Source: a virus
Length of the DNA stretch: 20,430 nucleotides
Reading direction: 5' to 3' (one strand)
IMG/VR virus record: IMGVR_UViG_3300025666_000059
Span: 1-20,430 of that record
This document shows positions 7,674-14,633 of this stretch, piece after piece. Position 1 is the stretch's first letter. The number at the start of each line of letters is the position of its first letter. The notes under the pieces are model-generated. The model saw nothing but the letters and a program-made list of their open reading frames with translations, was not told where the DNA came from and did not search any database. The position numbers were made by a program, and so were the translations under genes.

Positions 7674-10600
7674 CGTTTTACCTTAAATCTTGATGTTGTA
7701 GTTTTACCGCCTTGTATTTTATGGTTTTCAAATACCATGTAATTAGATAGCATTTCAGCAGTATTATTTGACTCTTTAGGTTGGTTTAAAATAGCCTTTT
7801 TAACGTCAATCATTTCAGCTTTTAAAGAACTTAACCCATTAACTAACTCAGCATTATCAACTTTAGTTACTAACTGCCCTCCGTCCATATAATTGCCTAA
7901 TCTGTGTTGCTCCATTACTTGTGCAACATGATCATTAGAAACGCCTCCTATCATTGCGTTTTGTTTAGCTGTCATTATTCGCTCGTTATCATGTAGTAAC
8001 ATTACGCGCCCTCCATTACTATCTAAAGGATTTGTTGCCTTTCCTGTGTCCTCCATACCTTCATAAGCTGAGGCAAGAGACGCAATAAATTGATTAAGTA
8101 CCGCCTCTGATGTTATTGCCTTTGCCAACGCTTCGCCTGATGTTGTACCCTCAACAGATAAGTTTGCATTAAACGCTTTTAATACATTTGTAACCATTAA
8201 AATACGTTGTTTACGCTTTTCTAATTCAGCTGATTTACGCTCAGACTCAGCCGCTAATCTGTTTTCTTCTGCTAATGATTCCTTTGCCTCAATACTTCCG
8301 TTTTCTGCAAGTGTTCTAAATGTTTCAGCCTGTTTAATATGAGCCTGAGTTTCCCTGTCTAATGCCTTTATTCTTTCGTCAATTAATGCGATAGCAAAGT
8401 CTTGTGAAAACTGTAAAGCATCTTGACGCATTTTAGTTAATTCTTCAAGGTTTTTTATATCAAATTCTTCCCCCTCAACATCAACCTCTGCTGATAATTC
8501 AGCTGGTGCATCTAAACTATTAATATCTAATAAATCTTTTTTTTGTTTATTAGCCGCTTTTATATTTTCAATATATTCTGCATAAGTTTTATTTATATCT
8601 TCTAAAGCCTCATCATAATCCTCTATTGCCTCTGTTGCATTTTTTGTTGCCTTAGTACCGCCTTCTAACTCTCCTGAATGGTCTGCAATTCTTACTGTAT
8701 AATCGTGTATTTCATCACTTGTCCCTTCAATAGCCTGTTGAAAAGCCGCCTCCGCTTGTTCTTTAAATACTATTAAATCTAAGTTTTTCTTTAAAGTTGC
8801 ATTATAAGCGTTTTGATTTGCTGTTAATAAAATACTTCTGTCGCTTCCTCTAATACTTGTATCATTTTTAATAGCCTCAGCTCTTGTTTTTACATTTTCT
8901 TTCTCTAATTCATTAAACTCTTTTAAATCAGAAATTTGGTTTGTTCTTAAATTCCTTTCGTGTTCTAATCTTTTTAATTTGCTTTCTTCTAATGCTTTTA
9001 TTTTTTCATCAAATTCAACTTGACCGCGTTTTAACTCACCGTTTGCTAATTGTAATTCAAGTTTTTCGCGCTCTGCTTTTATCTCAGCGTTAATTGGAGC
9101 TAAAACCTTTTCAACTGATTTATCACTAACTTCACGAGCAGCAGCCAATAAATCCTCTTGCCTTCTTAATTCAGCCGTTCCACTCGCTAAATCATATAGT
9201 AATTTTAATAATTCTAAACCAGCAGTAATAGCTAAACCAAAACCAATACCCTTTAATGCTTTGCCTAAATTCTTTGCGCCTGTTGTAGCACCTTTTGCGC
9301 CTTTTCCTATTGATTGAAACGCTTTCCCTAAACCCTTTAAGCCTCCAATACTTTCGCTAATCTTGATTGCTTTCATTGCAACCTTAAATTGAACAATAAG
9401 TACAACAGCTTTACCAACCCAACTAATAAGAGTATCAAAATTATCTGCTAAAAATGCTATTCCATTTCTTAACTTTTCTCCAACGCCTCCAGCTTCATTC
9501 ATTTTCAAGATCCAACCTTCATAAGCTGAGGTTAAAAGTTTAATTGCACCGCCTAAAGTATTTCTTTGAGTATCAGCCATGTCTTTAGCCGCATTGTCAC
9601 TATCTAATAATTTATCTGTCAACGTTCCAACAGCACCTTGATTTTCTGCTAAAATAACACCCAATGTTGCGCCACGTTTACCAAACAATTCAAAAGACTT
9701 TGCCGTTTTATCACTTGCACCGTTTACCTCCTCTAAGGCTTCATTGAAAGTTAAACCAGCTTTTTTAGAATCTAAGAACATATTTCTTAAGCCTGTTCCA
9801 GCTGAACTTGCATCTATTCCACGATCTGTTAAAGTTCCTAATAATGCTGTTGTTTCTTCAATAGAGAATCCAGCGTTTTTTGCAACAGGAGCAACAGATG
9901 ACATTGCCGTTGCGAATTTCTCCATATCTAAAGACGAAGAACTAAATGACTTTGCCATTACATCTACAACTCTTTGAGTTTCATCAGCAGATAAGCCAAA
10001 ACCTCTAATTGTCGCACCTGTAACCTCTGCGGCACGTCCTAAATCAGTCCCTGTTGCCTCAGCTAATGATAAAGTTGCTTCGGTAACCGCCTCAATTTCT
10101 GACATTGAGAAACCTAATTTTGCGTATTCTTTTTGAAGCTCAGAAACCTGAGAGGCAGTAAAAGTTGTTGTTGCGCCTAAATCTTTTGCCTGTTCAGTTA
10201 ACGCGCTCATTTGATCAACGCTAACACCTAAAACAGAAGCTAAATCCGCTTGTCCTTGCTCAAAGTCTTTTACAATATTAAACGCACCTTTTAAAGCTGT
10301 AACAAGTCCTGTAACTCCAGCAGTTATACCTAATGCACTTCCTAAACCTCTTAACGCGCTTCCGTAATTACCTATATTGTTTTTTAATTTTCCGAGCTTA
10401 GAGGCATTTTTATCAAGTATTTTATTATTCTTGTTTAATTCGGCATTGAGCTTTTTGATAGCCTCTTGACCTTTTTTAGTAGTAAAGTTTACTTTGTCTT
10501 TAGCTATTTTAATAGCCGCATTCCTTGCTCTTAATTTCTCTAATGTATTTATTTGTTTATCACCTAACGCAACCTCAGTTTTAATAGCTTTGTTTTGTGC

Positions 10601-10897
10601 CGCCTGTTGTTGTTTTAACTTTTCCTTTTCAGTTAATAACTGCTTATCAATTTGTAATCTATTTTTTGCGTTTTGATTTGATTTTTCAGTTAAGGCGTTA
10701 AACTGCTGAACTGTTTTAACATCTTTAGGCTTTACTGTTGAAACTCCTTTTTTTAGTTTTTTCCCTGTTTCTGCAACTGCTAAAACTGCCGTTTTTAACG
10801 TATTAATATTAGCAATAGTAACCTCAATTTCTTTGTTAAAGTCCCTTAATACGCCTTCGGCTACGATATCGCCTTTCTCAATTCTACCTTTAGCCAT
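7670..10897 (-). CDS. Tail tape measure protein, TP901 type
   Basis: At 1075 residues this is the longest gene, in the expected place. Residues 20-170 are coiled-coil-like, rich in Lys, Gln and Leu. Residues about 210-465 match the TP901 tape-measure core: ASVLGVSVDQM, LGATTTFTASQV, LAEATGTDL, then FELFGKRGATLGVILAENQG. Hydrophobic helices lie near 490-508 and 550-570, and further charged helices follow at about 600-730 and 850-900. The protein spans the tail lumen, sets tail length and is released during DNA ejection. The usual estimate of about 0.15 nm per residue gives a tail near 160 nm. The ATG at 10897 overlaps the previous gene by 8 bases. No muralytic motif is obvious to me in the C-terminal part. 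Confidence 0.96.
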   Translation of the reverse strand: MAKGRIEKGDIVAEGVLRDFNKEIEVTIANINTLKTAVLAVAETGKKLKKGVSTVKPKDVKTVQQFNALTEKSNQNAKNRLQIDKQLLTEKEKLKQQQAAQNKAIKTEVALGDKQINTLEKLRARNAAIKIAKDKVNFTTKKGQEAIKKLNAELNKNNKILDKNASKLGKLKNNIGNYGSALRGLGSALGITAGVTGLVTALKGAFNIVKDFEQGQADLASVLGVSVDQMSALTEQAKDLGATTTFTASQVSELQKEYAKLGFSMSEIEAVTEATLSLAEATGTDLGRAAEVTGATIRGFGLSADETQRVVDVMAKSFSSSSLDMEKFATAMSSVAPVAKNAGFSIEETTALLGTLTDRGIDASSAGTGLRNMFLDSKKAGLTFNEALEEVNGASDKTAKSFELFGKRGATLGVILAENQGAVGTLTDKLLDSDNAAKDMADTQRNTLGGAIKLLTSAYEGWILKMNEAGGVGEKLRNGIAFLADNFDTLISWVGKAVVLIVQFKVAMKAIKISESIGGLKGLGKAFQSIGKGAKGATTGAKNLGKALKGIGFGLAITAGLELLKLLYDLASGTAELRRQEDLLAAAREVSDKSVEKVLAPINAEIKAEREKLELQLANGELKRGQVEFDEKIKALEESKLKRLEHERNLRTNQISDLKEFNELEKENVKTRAEAIKNDTSIRGSDRSILLTANQNAYNATLKKNLDLIVFKEQAEAAFQQAIEGTSDEIHDYTVRIADHSGELEGGTKATKNATEAIEDYDEALEDINKTYAEYIENIKAANKQKKDLLDINSLDAPAELSAEVDVEGEEFDIKNLEELTKMRQDALQFSQDFAIALIDERIKALDRETQAHIKQAETFRTLAENGSIEAKESLAEENRLAAESERKSAELEKRKQRILMVTNVLKAFNANLSVEGTTSGEALAKAITSEAVLNQFIASLASAYEGMEDTGKATNPLDSNGGRVMLLHDNERIMTAKQNAMIGGVSNDHVAQVMEQHRLGNYMDGGQLVTKVDNAELVNGLSSLKAEMIDVKKAILNQPKESNNTAEMLSNYMVFENHKIQGGKTTTSRFKVKR

Positions 10898-11354
10898 TCT
10901 GTTGCTGTTTTATTGCGTCAATTTCTCTTTTAAAATCTCTTAATAAGTACATAAATTCATTAGTACTCATTTCCTTTTGGTTAATTCTATAACCTTGCCA
11001 CTTGCTTATTGAGTTTATAGCACTCATTAGATCACCCTCAACAGGACGCTCAATTAATTCTTTTACCTGTTCTTTTAAATGTCTGATCTTGTTTTGTAAA
11101 AACATATCACCACTAATTGCGTAATCGTTTTGTACAATTGCTAAGTCCATTTTAAGCTCTATTAAGACTTCGTAATCATCACTTAAACCAAACTCAGCGT
11201 AATATGTATCTAAAACAAGTTCCCACGCCTTAGAGTCGTTCTTTTTAGTTCCTTTATTTTTGTCAATTCTTAAAAATGTAAAATCAGATTTATCGTTTAC
11301 CATTCGCCAATTAAGCAAAGGAAAATATTCCGTATCTGTATAATAACCATTCAT
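10890..11354 (-). CDS. Helical protein in the tail assembly chaperone position (154 aa)
   Basis: The protein sits immediately before the tape measure, where tail assembly chaperones (G/GT type) lie in most siphophages. It begins with an aromatic stretch (YYTDTEYFPLLNW), continues with a helical central part (LVLDTYYAEFGLSDDYEVLIELKMDL in outline), and ends in charged helices finishing with KQQQNG. Its ATG overlaps the TGA of the 179-residue gene (ATGA, 11351-11354), and its end overlaps the tape-measure start by 8 bases, in the +1 frame. I see no obvious X-XXY-YYZ slippery heptamer near its end, so a programmed frameshift product is not supported. Chaperone is an inference from position; family not recognised. 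Confidence 0.72.
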   Translation of the reverse strand: MNGYYTDTEYFPLLNWRMVNDKSDFTFLRIDKNKGTKKNDSKAWELVLDTYYAEFGLSDDYEVLIELKMDLAIVQNDYAISGDMFLQNKIRHLKEQVKELIERPVEGDLMSAINSISKWQGYRINQKEMSTNEFMYLLRDFKREIDAIKQQQNG

Positions 11355-11890
11355 GAAATTGCTATTTTATCTCTTAAAAACTTTATATAATTAACAAGTA
11401 TCATTTTACGTAATAACACTAAATTATCATCTGTCAATCCTAAAACATTTAAACCGTTTTTTAATGAATCTAAAATATTTCCGCTACCACCTTCATCACC
11501 AGTTACATTAAAATCTGCGCTTATTTGCATACCACGTTCATCTATTTTAACAAAAAATGATTTATAAAATCCACCTGAATTTTTAAGAGTTGGGTGATCG
11601 TATCTCTGTCCCTTTTCTTTTTTCTTCATTACTGTATATGGAGCGTATTCTCCACCAACTAAATAATTTATACCTCCAAAACCTTCTAATCTATCACCTT
11701 TTGAATCAATACCTTCCTCAAATAACTGATCCTCTGTATTTAGCCGTATAATTTCAAATTGAGCTTCCATGTCAACAACGTAAAACCAAGCTGTATTTTC
11801 ATCAACTTTCATTCTATTCAATTTTGACTGTAACCCTTCTAACATATCTTTTAAACAAAAAAAAAGCATCATTTCTGACACCTTTTCCAA
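11351..11890 (-). CDS. Tail completion (gp10-like) protein candidate (179 aa)
   Basis: The region YAPYTVMKKKEKGQRYDHPTL followed by NSGGFYKSFFVKID recalls HK97 gp10-like or tail-completion proteins, where a G-x-x-Y-x-x-T segment precedes an L-x-x-(S/T)-G-x-(F/L) motif; similarity is weak and only by eye. The stop overlaps the next gene as ATGA. The start is uncertain: a TTG at 11890 has the A/T-rich upstream context seen elsewhere here, while two ATGs at 11872 and 11869 lie 6 codons inside. A run of nine T on the coding strand (11857-11865) follows these, encoding part of LFFC, and could allow slippage. It is the first gene after the terminator and promoter at 11936-11998, so it likely opens a separate tail transcript. 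Confidence 0.7.
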   Translation of the reverse strand: MEKVSEMMLFFCLKDMLEGLQSKLNRMKVDENTAWFYVVDMEAQFEIIRLNTEDQLFEEGIDSKGDRLEGFGGINYLVGGEYAPYTVMKKKEKGQRYDHPTLKNSGGFYKSFFVKIDERGMQISADFNVTGDEGGSGNILDSLKNGLNVLGLTDDNLVLLRKMILVNYIKFLRDKIAIS

Positions 11891-11935
11891 TAAAAACCAA
11901 TAATTTATTTACCTAAATACTTTGCTCTTGCTCGT

Positions 11936-11967
11936 CAAATATACAACTTAAAATTGATATGAATAAA
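11936..11967 (-). promoter_or_regulatory. Bacteroidota-type promoter for the tail module
   Basis: On the minus strand TATATTTG (11943 down to 11936) is a perfect match to the Bacteroidota -7 element TAnnTTTG. TTTA at 11967-11964, twenty bases upstream, matches the -33 element TTTG in three of four bases. The spacing (19-21 expected) fits. Transcription would begin near 11929, giving a leader of about 40 bases to the TTG start at 11890. The -33 element lies within the T-tract of the terminator, so the two signals share bases. Confidence 0.5.
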
Positions 11968-11998
11968 AAAACCCTCACTAAATTAATAGTGAGGGTTT
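11964..11998 (-). terminator. Strong intrinsic terminator inside the structural gene cluster
   Basis: The arms 11969-11980 and 11987-11998 (aaaccctcacta and its reverse complement) form a perfect 12-base-pair stem with a 6-base loop. Read on the minus strand the stem is followed by a run of T (11968-11965). It lies just after the stop of the 73-residue gene (12016) and before the tail-completion candidate, so it ends or attenuates the head and tube transcript. Its loop and stem are the clearest structure in any intergenic gap here. Confidence 0.85.
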
Positions 11999-12015
11999 CT
12001 ATACCGTATAGAAAA

Positions 12016-12237
12016 TTACTTTTTTCTTTTCGATGTTGTTTTTTTCTTTGTGACTACAACCTCGTCAATATAATTAGGTTTACTCAACCCGTTAGCAATT
12101 TTCCACGCTTTTCGTACTCGGTTACGATTATTTAACGCTTTACCTAAACCATTTACCGCGTGGCTTTCTGTGACGCTTCTCAGCCAATCACCGTTAAAAT
12201 CATCTTCGCCTAATACTATTCGCTTAAGATTACTCAT
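12016..12237 (-). CDS. Small basic protein after the tail tube gene (73 aa)
   Basis: The first 50 residues are mixed and probably helical (RIVLGEDDFNGDWLRSV, then NRNRVRKAWKIANGL). The last 14 are almost all Lys, Arg, Thr and Val (VVVTKKKTTSKRKK), a strongly basic tail that could bind nucleic acid or an acidic partner. There are no Cys or membrane segments. Its ATG shares a base with the TAA of the tail tube gene (TAATG at 12237), a re-initiation arrangement, and it ends just upstream of the strong terminator, so it is the last gene of that transcript. No family recognised. Confidence 0.72.
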   Translation of the reverse strand: MSNLKRIVLGEDDFNGDWLRSVTESHAVNGLGKALNNRNRVRKAWKIANGLSKPNYIDEVVVTKKKTTSKRKK

Positions 12238-13196
12238 TAAACAACAGTAAATGATGAAGTAGTAACATCATAACCCGTTGCAGTCACTTCAATTTGGATT
12301 ATATCAGATACTGATACTGGCGCACTTAAAGTTAATAAATAAGTCCCATTAGGTGCCTCAGGCGCTGTTGATACCGTTAAAGGTGTTCCAGGCAATCCAG
12401 CAGTAATATCAGTTGCTGTAAATGCTCCAACTAATAACCCTGTAATTGGCGTTCTAACTCCAGCCGTTCCAAATCCTTCGTATACAACATCTTGAAAAGT
12501 TGTTGTTGTTGGATTTGTAAGCGTTTGGAATCCTGAAACTAAAGGAGTCAAAGAAGTAGATTTTACTCCTCCTGTATCAATCATTTCATTTGAAGTGATT
12601 ACATAAGAATTTTCTATACATACATCTCTGTCAACATCAAAAGATAACATTGTCTTTGCCTTAGCTCCTGGAACAGGAAACATAAAGAAAGAATCAATAG
12701 TTTCCTTGCTCAACTTATAACCGTAAAGCGTATCACCTGTAATTGAGTCTTTAGTTCCCCATAAGTTGCCGTCAGTCGTTGCAATATACATAACGATGTC
12801 AATACAACCCATTTTTTTAAATTCTCTAAAGATTTGAAAAACTCCGTCAGCACCATAGTACTCCATTAAAAAAGAGTAAATACCGCCCTCACCGTCTAAA
12901 CGAAACTTATCTCCGTTTGCCGTTGTTTCATAGTTAGTATCTGTTCTACTTACTGTTGGGTTTTGTACTCTAAGCGTTGGAAATAATCTCTCCGCTACTG
13001 CTGTACTTGCTAAAACCTTTGCTACAATATCAGCTCCAAGCGTTGCGCTCGTTACATCAATTCCGTTTCTCGTGCCGTCAGCTTTTCTCTCATATTCAAA
13101 TATAGGAAACGCCATTGGCTTCATTTCAATCGTACACCCTGAACTACCCGCATTTATTCCAGCTGGTGATCCGCATACGCAATTTATTGCACTCAT
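12237..13196 (-). CDS. Probable major tail tube protein (319 aa)
   Basis: Size and place (after the neck genes, before the tail-completion and tape-measure genes) fit the major tail protein that polymerises into the tube. Residues 25-250 are a mixed beta-type body with conserved-looking Gly turns (RLDGEGGIYSFLMEYYGADGV near 99-119). The C-terminal portion (about 262-319, with APNGTYLLTLSAPVSVSD) looks like an extra Ig-like beta domain, as on many tube proteins exposed on the tail surface. The N-terminus has three closely spaced cysteines at 6, 8 and 21. The ATG at 13196 has an A-rich leader after AAGAG. Tube identity rests mainly on synteny; a virion protein of another kind is possible. Confidence 0.72.
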   Translation of the reverse strand: MSAINCVCGSPAGINAGSSGCTIEMKPMAFPIFEYERKADGTRNGIDVTSATLGADIVAKVLASTAVAERLFPTLRVQNPTVSRTDTNYETTANGDKFRLDGEGGIYSFLMEYYGADGVFQIFREFKKMGCIDIVMYIATTDGNLWGTKDSITGDTLYGYKLSKETIDSFFMFPVPGAKAKTMLSFDVDRDVCIENSYVITSNEMIDTGGVKSTSLTPLVSGFQTLTNPTTTTFQDVVYEGFGTAGVRTPITGLLVGAFTATDITAGLPGTPLTVSTAPEAPNGTYLLTLSAPVSVSDIIQIEVTATGYDVTTSSFTVV

Positions 13197-13230
13197 ATTT
13201 TTTTGCTCTTTCGAGTCTTATTAAATTTAT

Positions 13231-13917
13231 TTAACAGCATTCGTTTACCCTGTTAATAGGTAGGGTTAGCCGTAATTCAACCCCTGTTAGATTTGCATCT
13301 ATAATATTAGCCTCCATTCCTGAGGACGTTTCTTTTCCAAACTTTGTAAAGTTTTTAGTTTTAAAGGACAAATTATCAGAGTAAAATAAAAATTCTCTTT
13401 TAATCGTATCCATAAATTCCTCAACCATATTATACAAAGATCGTAATCTATTGTCATGTGTATCCATTGTTCGCCATTGACTCGTATTATTAGAATCTAA
13501 AAACACTATTAAAATATCACTTTCGCGCTCTAATGTATCTTGATCATCTTTAAAATCTTCATCGTTTGGCTCAACTAACCATGCAAACGGTACTTTATTT
13601 CGCTCATCACTACTAAAACTTTTCCACTCTTTATTGGTACTAATTGGCGTACCTGTAAAAAAGTAGGGTTTATTTAAGTTTATGACCATTCCAGTGAAGG
13701 TATAAGCTCCATTTGGCGTTATAGTTATTGTATTCAACACATAATCAACAGCTGTTATTGTGTAAGTTTGGCTTATAGAATCAGTTAAAATTAAACCAAT
13801 TCTACTCCATTTTACATTACAAACAGTTAAAACATTACCATTAACCGACTGAACTGATATTATACAATTCATTCGATCAATGATATTTTCCTCTATTATG
13901 TAAACTATATCTCTCAA
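13231..13917 (-). CDS. Head-closure or tail-terminator candidate (228 aa)
   Basis: This gene lies between the adaptor candidate and the tube gene, where head-closure or tail-terminator proteins are encoded. Residues 16-95 form a beta-rich part with repeated Thr, Val and Ile strands. Residues 110-180 contain VPFAWLVEPNDEDF, a dense Asp/Glu stretch, DILIVFLDSNNTSQW and a helical end (RLRSLYNMVEEFMDTIK), suggestive of an alpha/beta neck fold. The protein ends in CC. The predicted start is TTG at 13917, which overlaps the upstream TGA as TTGA, mirroring the ATGA couplings elsewhere; the next ATG is at 13872 (residue 16). The structural role is inferred from position only. Confidence 0.7.
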   Translation of the reverse strand: MRDIVYIIEENIIDRMNCIISVQSVNGNVLTVCNVKWSRIGLILTDSISQTYTITAVDYVLNTITITPNGAYTFTGMVINLNKPYFFTGTPISTNKEWKSFSSDERNKVPFAWLVEPNDEDFKDDQDTLERESDILIVFLDSNNTSQWRTMDTHDNRLRSLYNMVEEFMDTIKREFLFYSDNLSFKTKNFTKFGKETSSGMEANIIDANLTGVELRLTLPINRVNECC

Positions 13918-14408
13918 AATACTTGTAAATTTTGTGGCTCATACCCTAAAAATGAAGGGTAAACACTACTATACTCGTTTATGTATTCCTGAATAGCTTT
14001 ATAAGTTGCTCGTGACTCACTCCAACGGCTTTGTACATTTGCTTTAAATGCACTTGCTCTGTCTGAATTTTCGCCCTTTGAACTTACATTACCATTACTC
14101 GTAACTTGTGTATTAATGTCCCTTGAATAATAGAAGTATATCATGCCTGTAAGCATATCAACTAAACCTCTACTATCTAAGATTTGACCACTTTCTAATT
14201 GTATCGTAAACGGATCTCTAAGTGCTTCATAAATCGGATCAGCTCCAGCAATTCCAATAACGTATAAATCATATAATTCTTTACCCATTAATTCAATTAA
14301 TGTTATAGTTTCATACCTATCAATATACGCTGTTAATTTTGCTGTGTTAAAATCCGTTAAAGTCAATTCAAACTTATTTACGAAATCTGTTGTTGTTACA
14401 ATTGCCAT
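13914..14408 (-). CDS. Head-tail connector (adaptor) candidate (164 aa)
   Basis: The protein is largely helical. The first half (FNTAKLTAYIDRYETITLIELMGKELYDLY) has the helical pattern of phage adaptor proteins that sit under the portal (gp6-like class), and the middle helix (VDMLTGMIYFYYSRDINTQ) is aromatic-rich. A Ser/Asn-rich linker precedes a C-terminal helix with KAIQEYINEYSS. The location after the capsid gene and a small protein is the usual adaptor position. The ATG at 14408 follows an A/T leader (TAGTGTAAATT) and its stop overlaps the next start (TTGA). Adaptor is likely on context and helical make-up; it has no catalytic motif to confirm it. Confidence 0.72.
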   Translation of the reverse strand: MAIVTTTDFVNKFELTLTDFNTAKLTAYIDRYETITLIELMGKELYDLYVIGIAGADPIYEALRDPFTIQLESGQILDSRGLVDMLTGMIYFYYSRDINTQVTSNGNVSSKGENSDRASAFKANVQSRWSESRATYKAIQEYINEYSSVYPSFLGYEPQNLQVF

Positions 14409-14411
14409 AAT

Positions 14412-14609
14412 TTACACTATTTTTTTTCCAAGTCCTTTATGCTCCAAGATTTCAGCAACGTTTTCTGAAACTTCGCAAACTTCATCTTTGTTCATTTTAC
14501 CAAATTTCTTGGACGCTTTAAAAGATACAAGTTTAGTAGAACTTGAAAACTCTAAAGGCTTCACTACTTTTTTAACTGCAACTTTCTTTTTACTTTCCTT
14601 CTTTTCCAT
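14412..14609 (-). CDS. Lys-rich small protein between capsid and connector genes (65 aa)
   Basis: The first 17 residues are dominated by Lys (MEKKESKKKVAVKKVVK). The rest holds the pattern KKFGKMNKDEVCEVSENVAEILEHKGLGKKI, which fits a class of short proteins often encoded right after phage capsid genes (a basic or small turn, then G-x-x-x-E-V-x-x-x-x-A-x-x-L-x-x-x-G-x-A/G). Their role is not well established; a capsid accessory or DNA-contact role is possible. Spacing is 24 bases from the capsid gene and 3 bases to the connector gene. The Lys-rich tip suggests nucleic-acid or scaffold contact, which is inference. Confidence 0.72.
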   Translation of the reverse strand: MEKKESKKKVAVKKVVKPLEFSSSTKLVSFKASKKFGKMNKDEVCEVSENVAEILEHKGLGKKIV

Positions 14610-14633
14610 TATTCAAACTTTTAAAAGTTAATA

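Noticed and set aside
11999-12011. Short inverted repeat ctata-ccg-tatag next to the terminator, possible operator
   Set aside because: A 5-base arm at AT-rich sequence is expected by chance and overlaps no promoter element.
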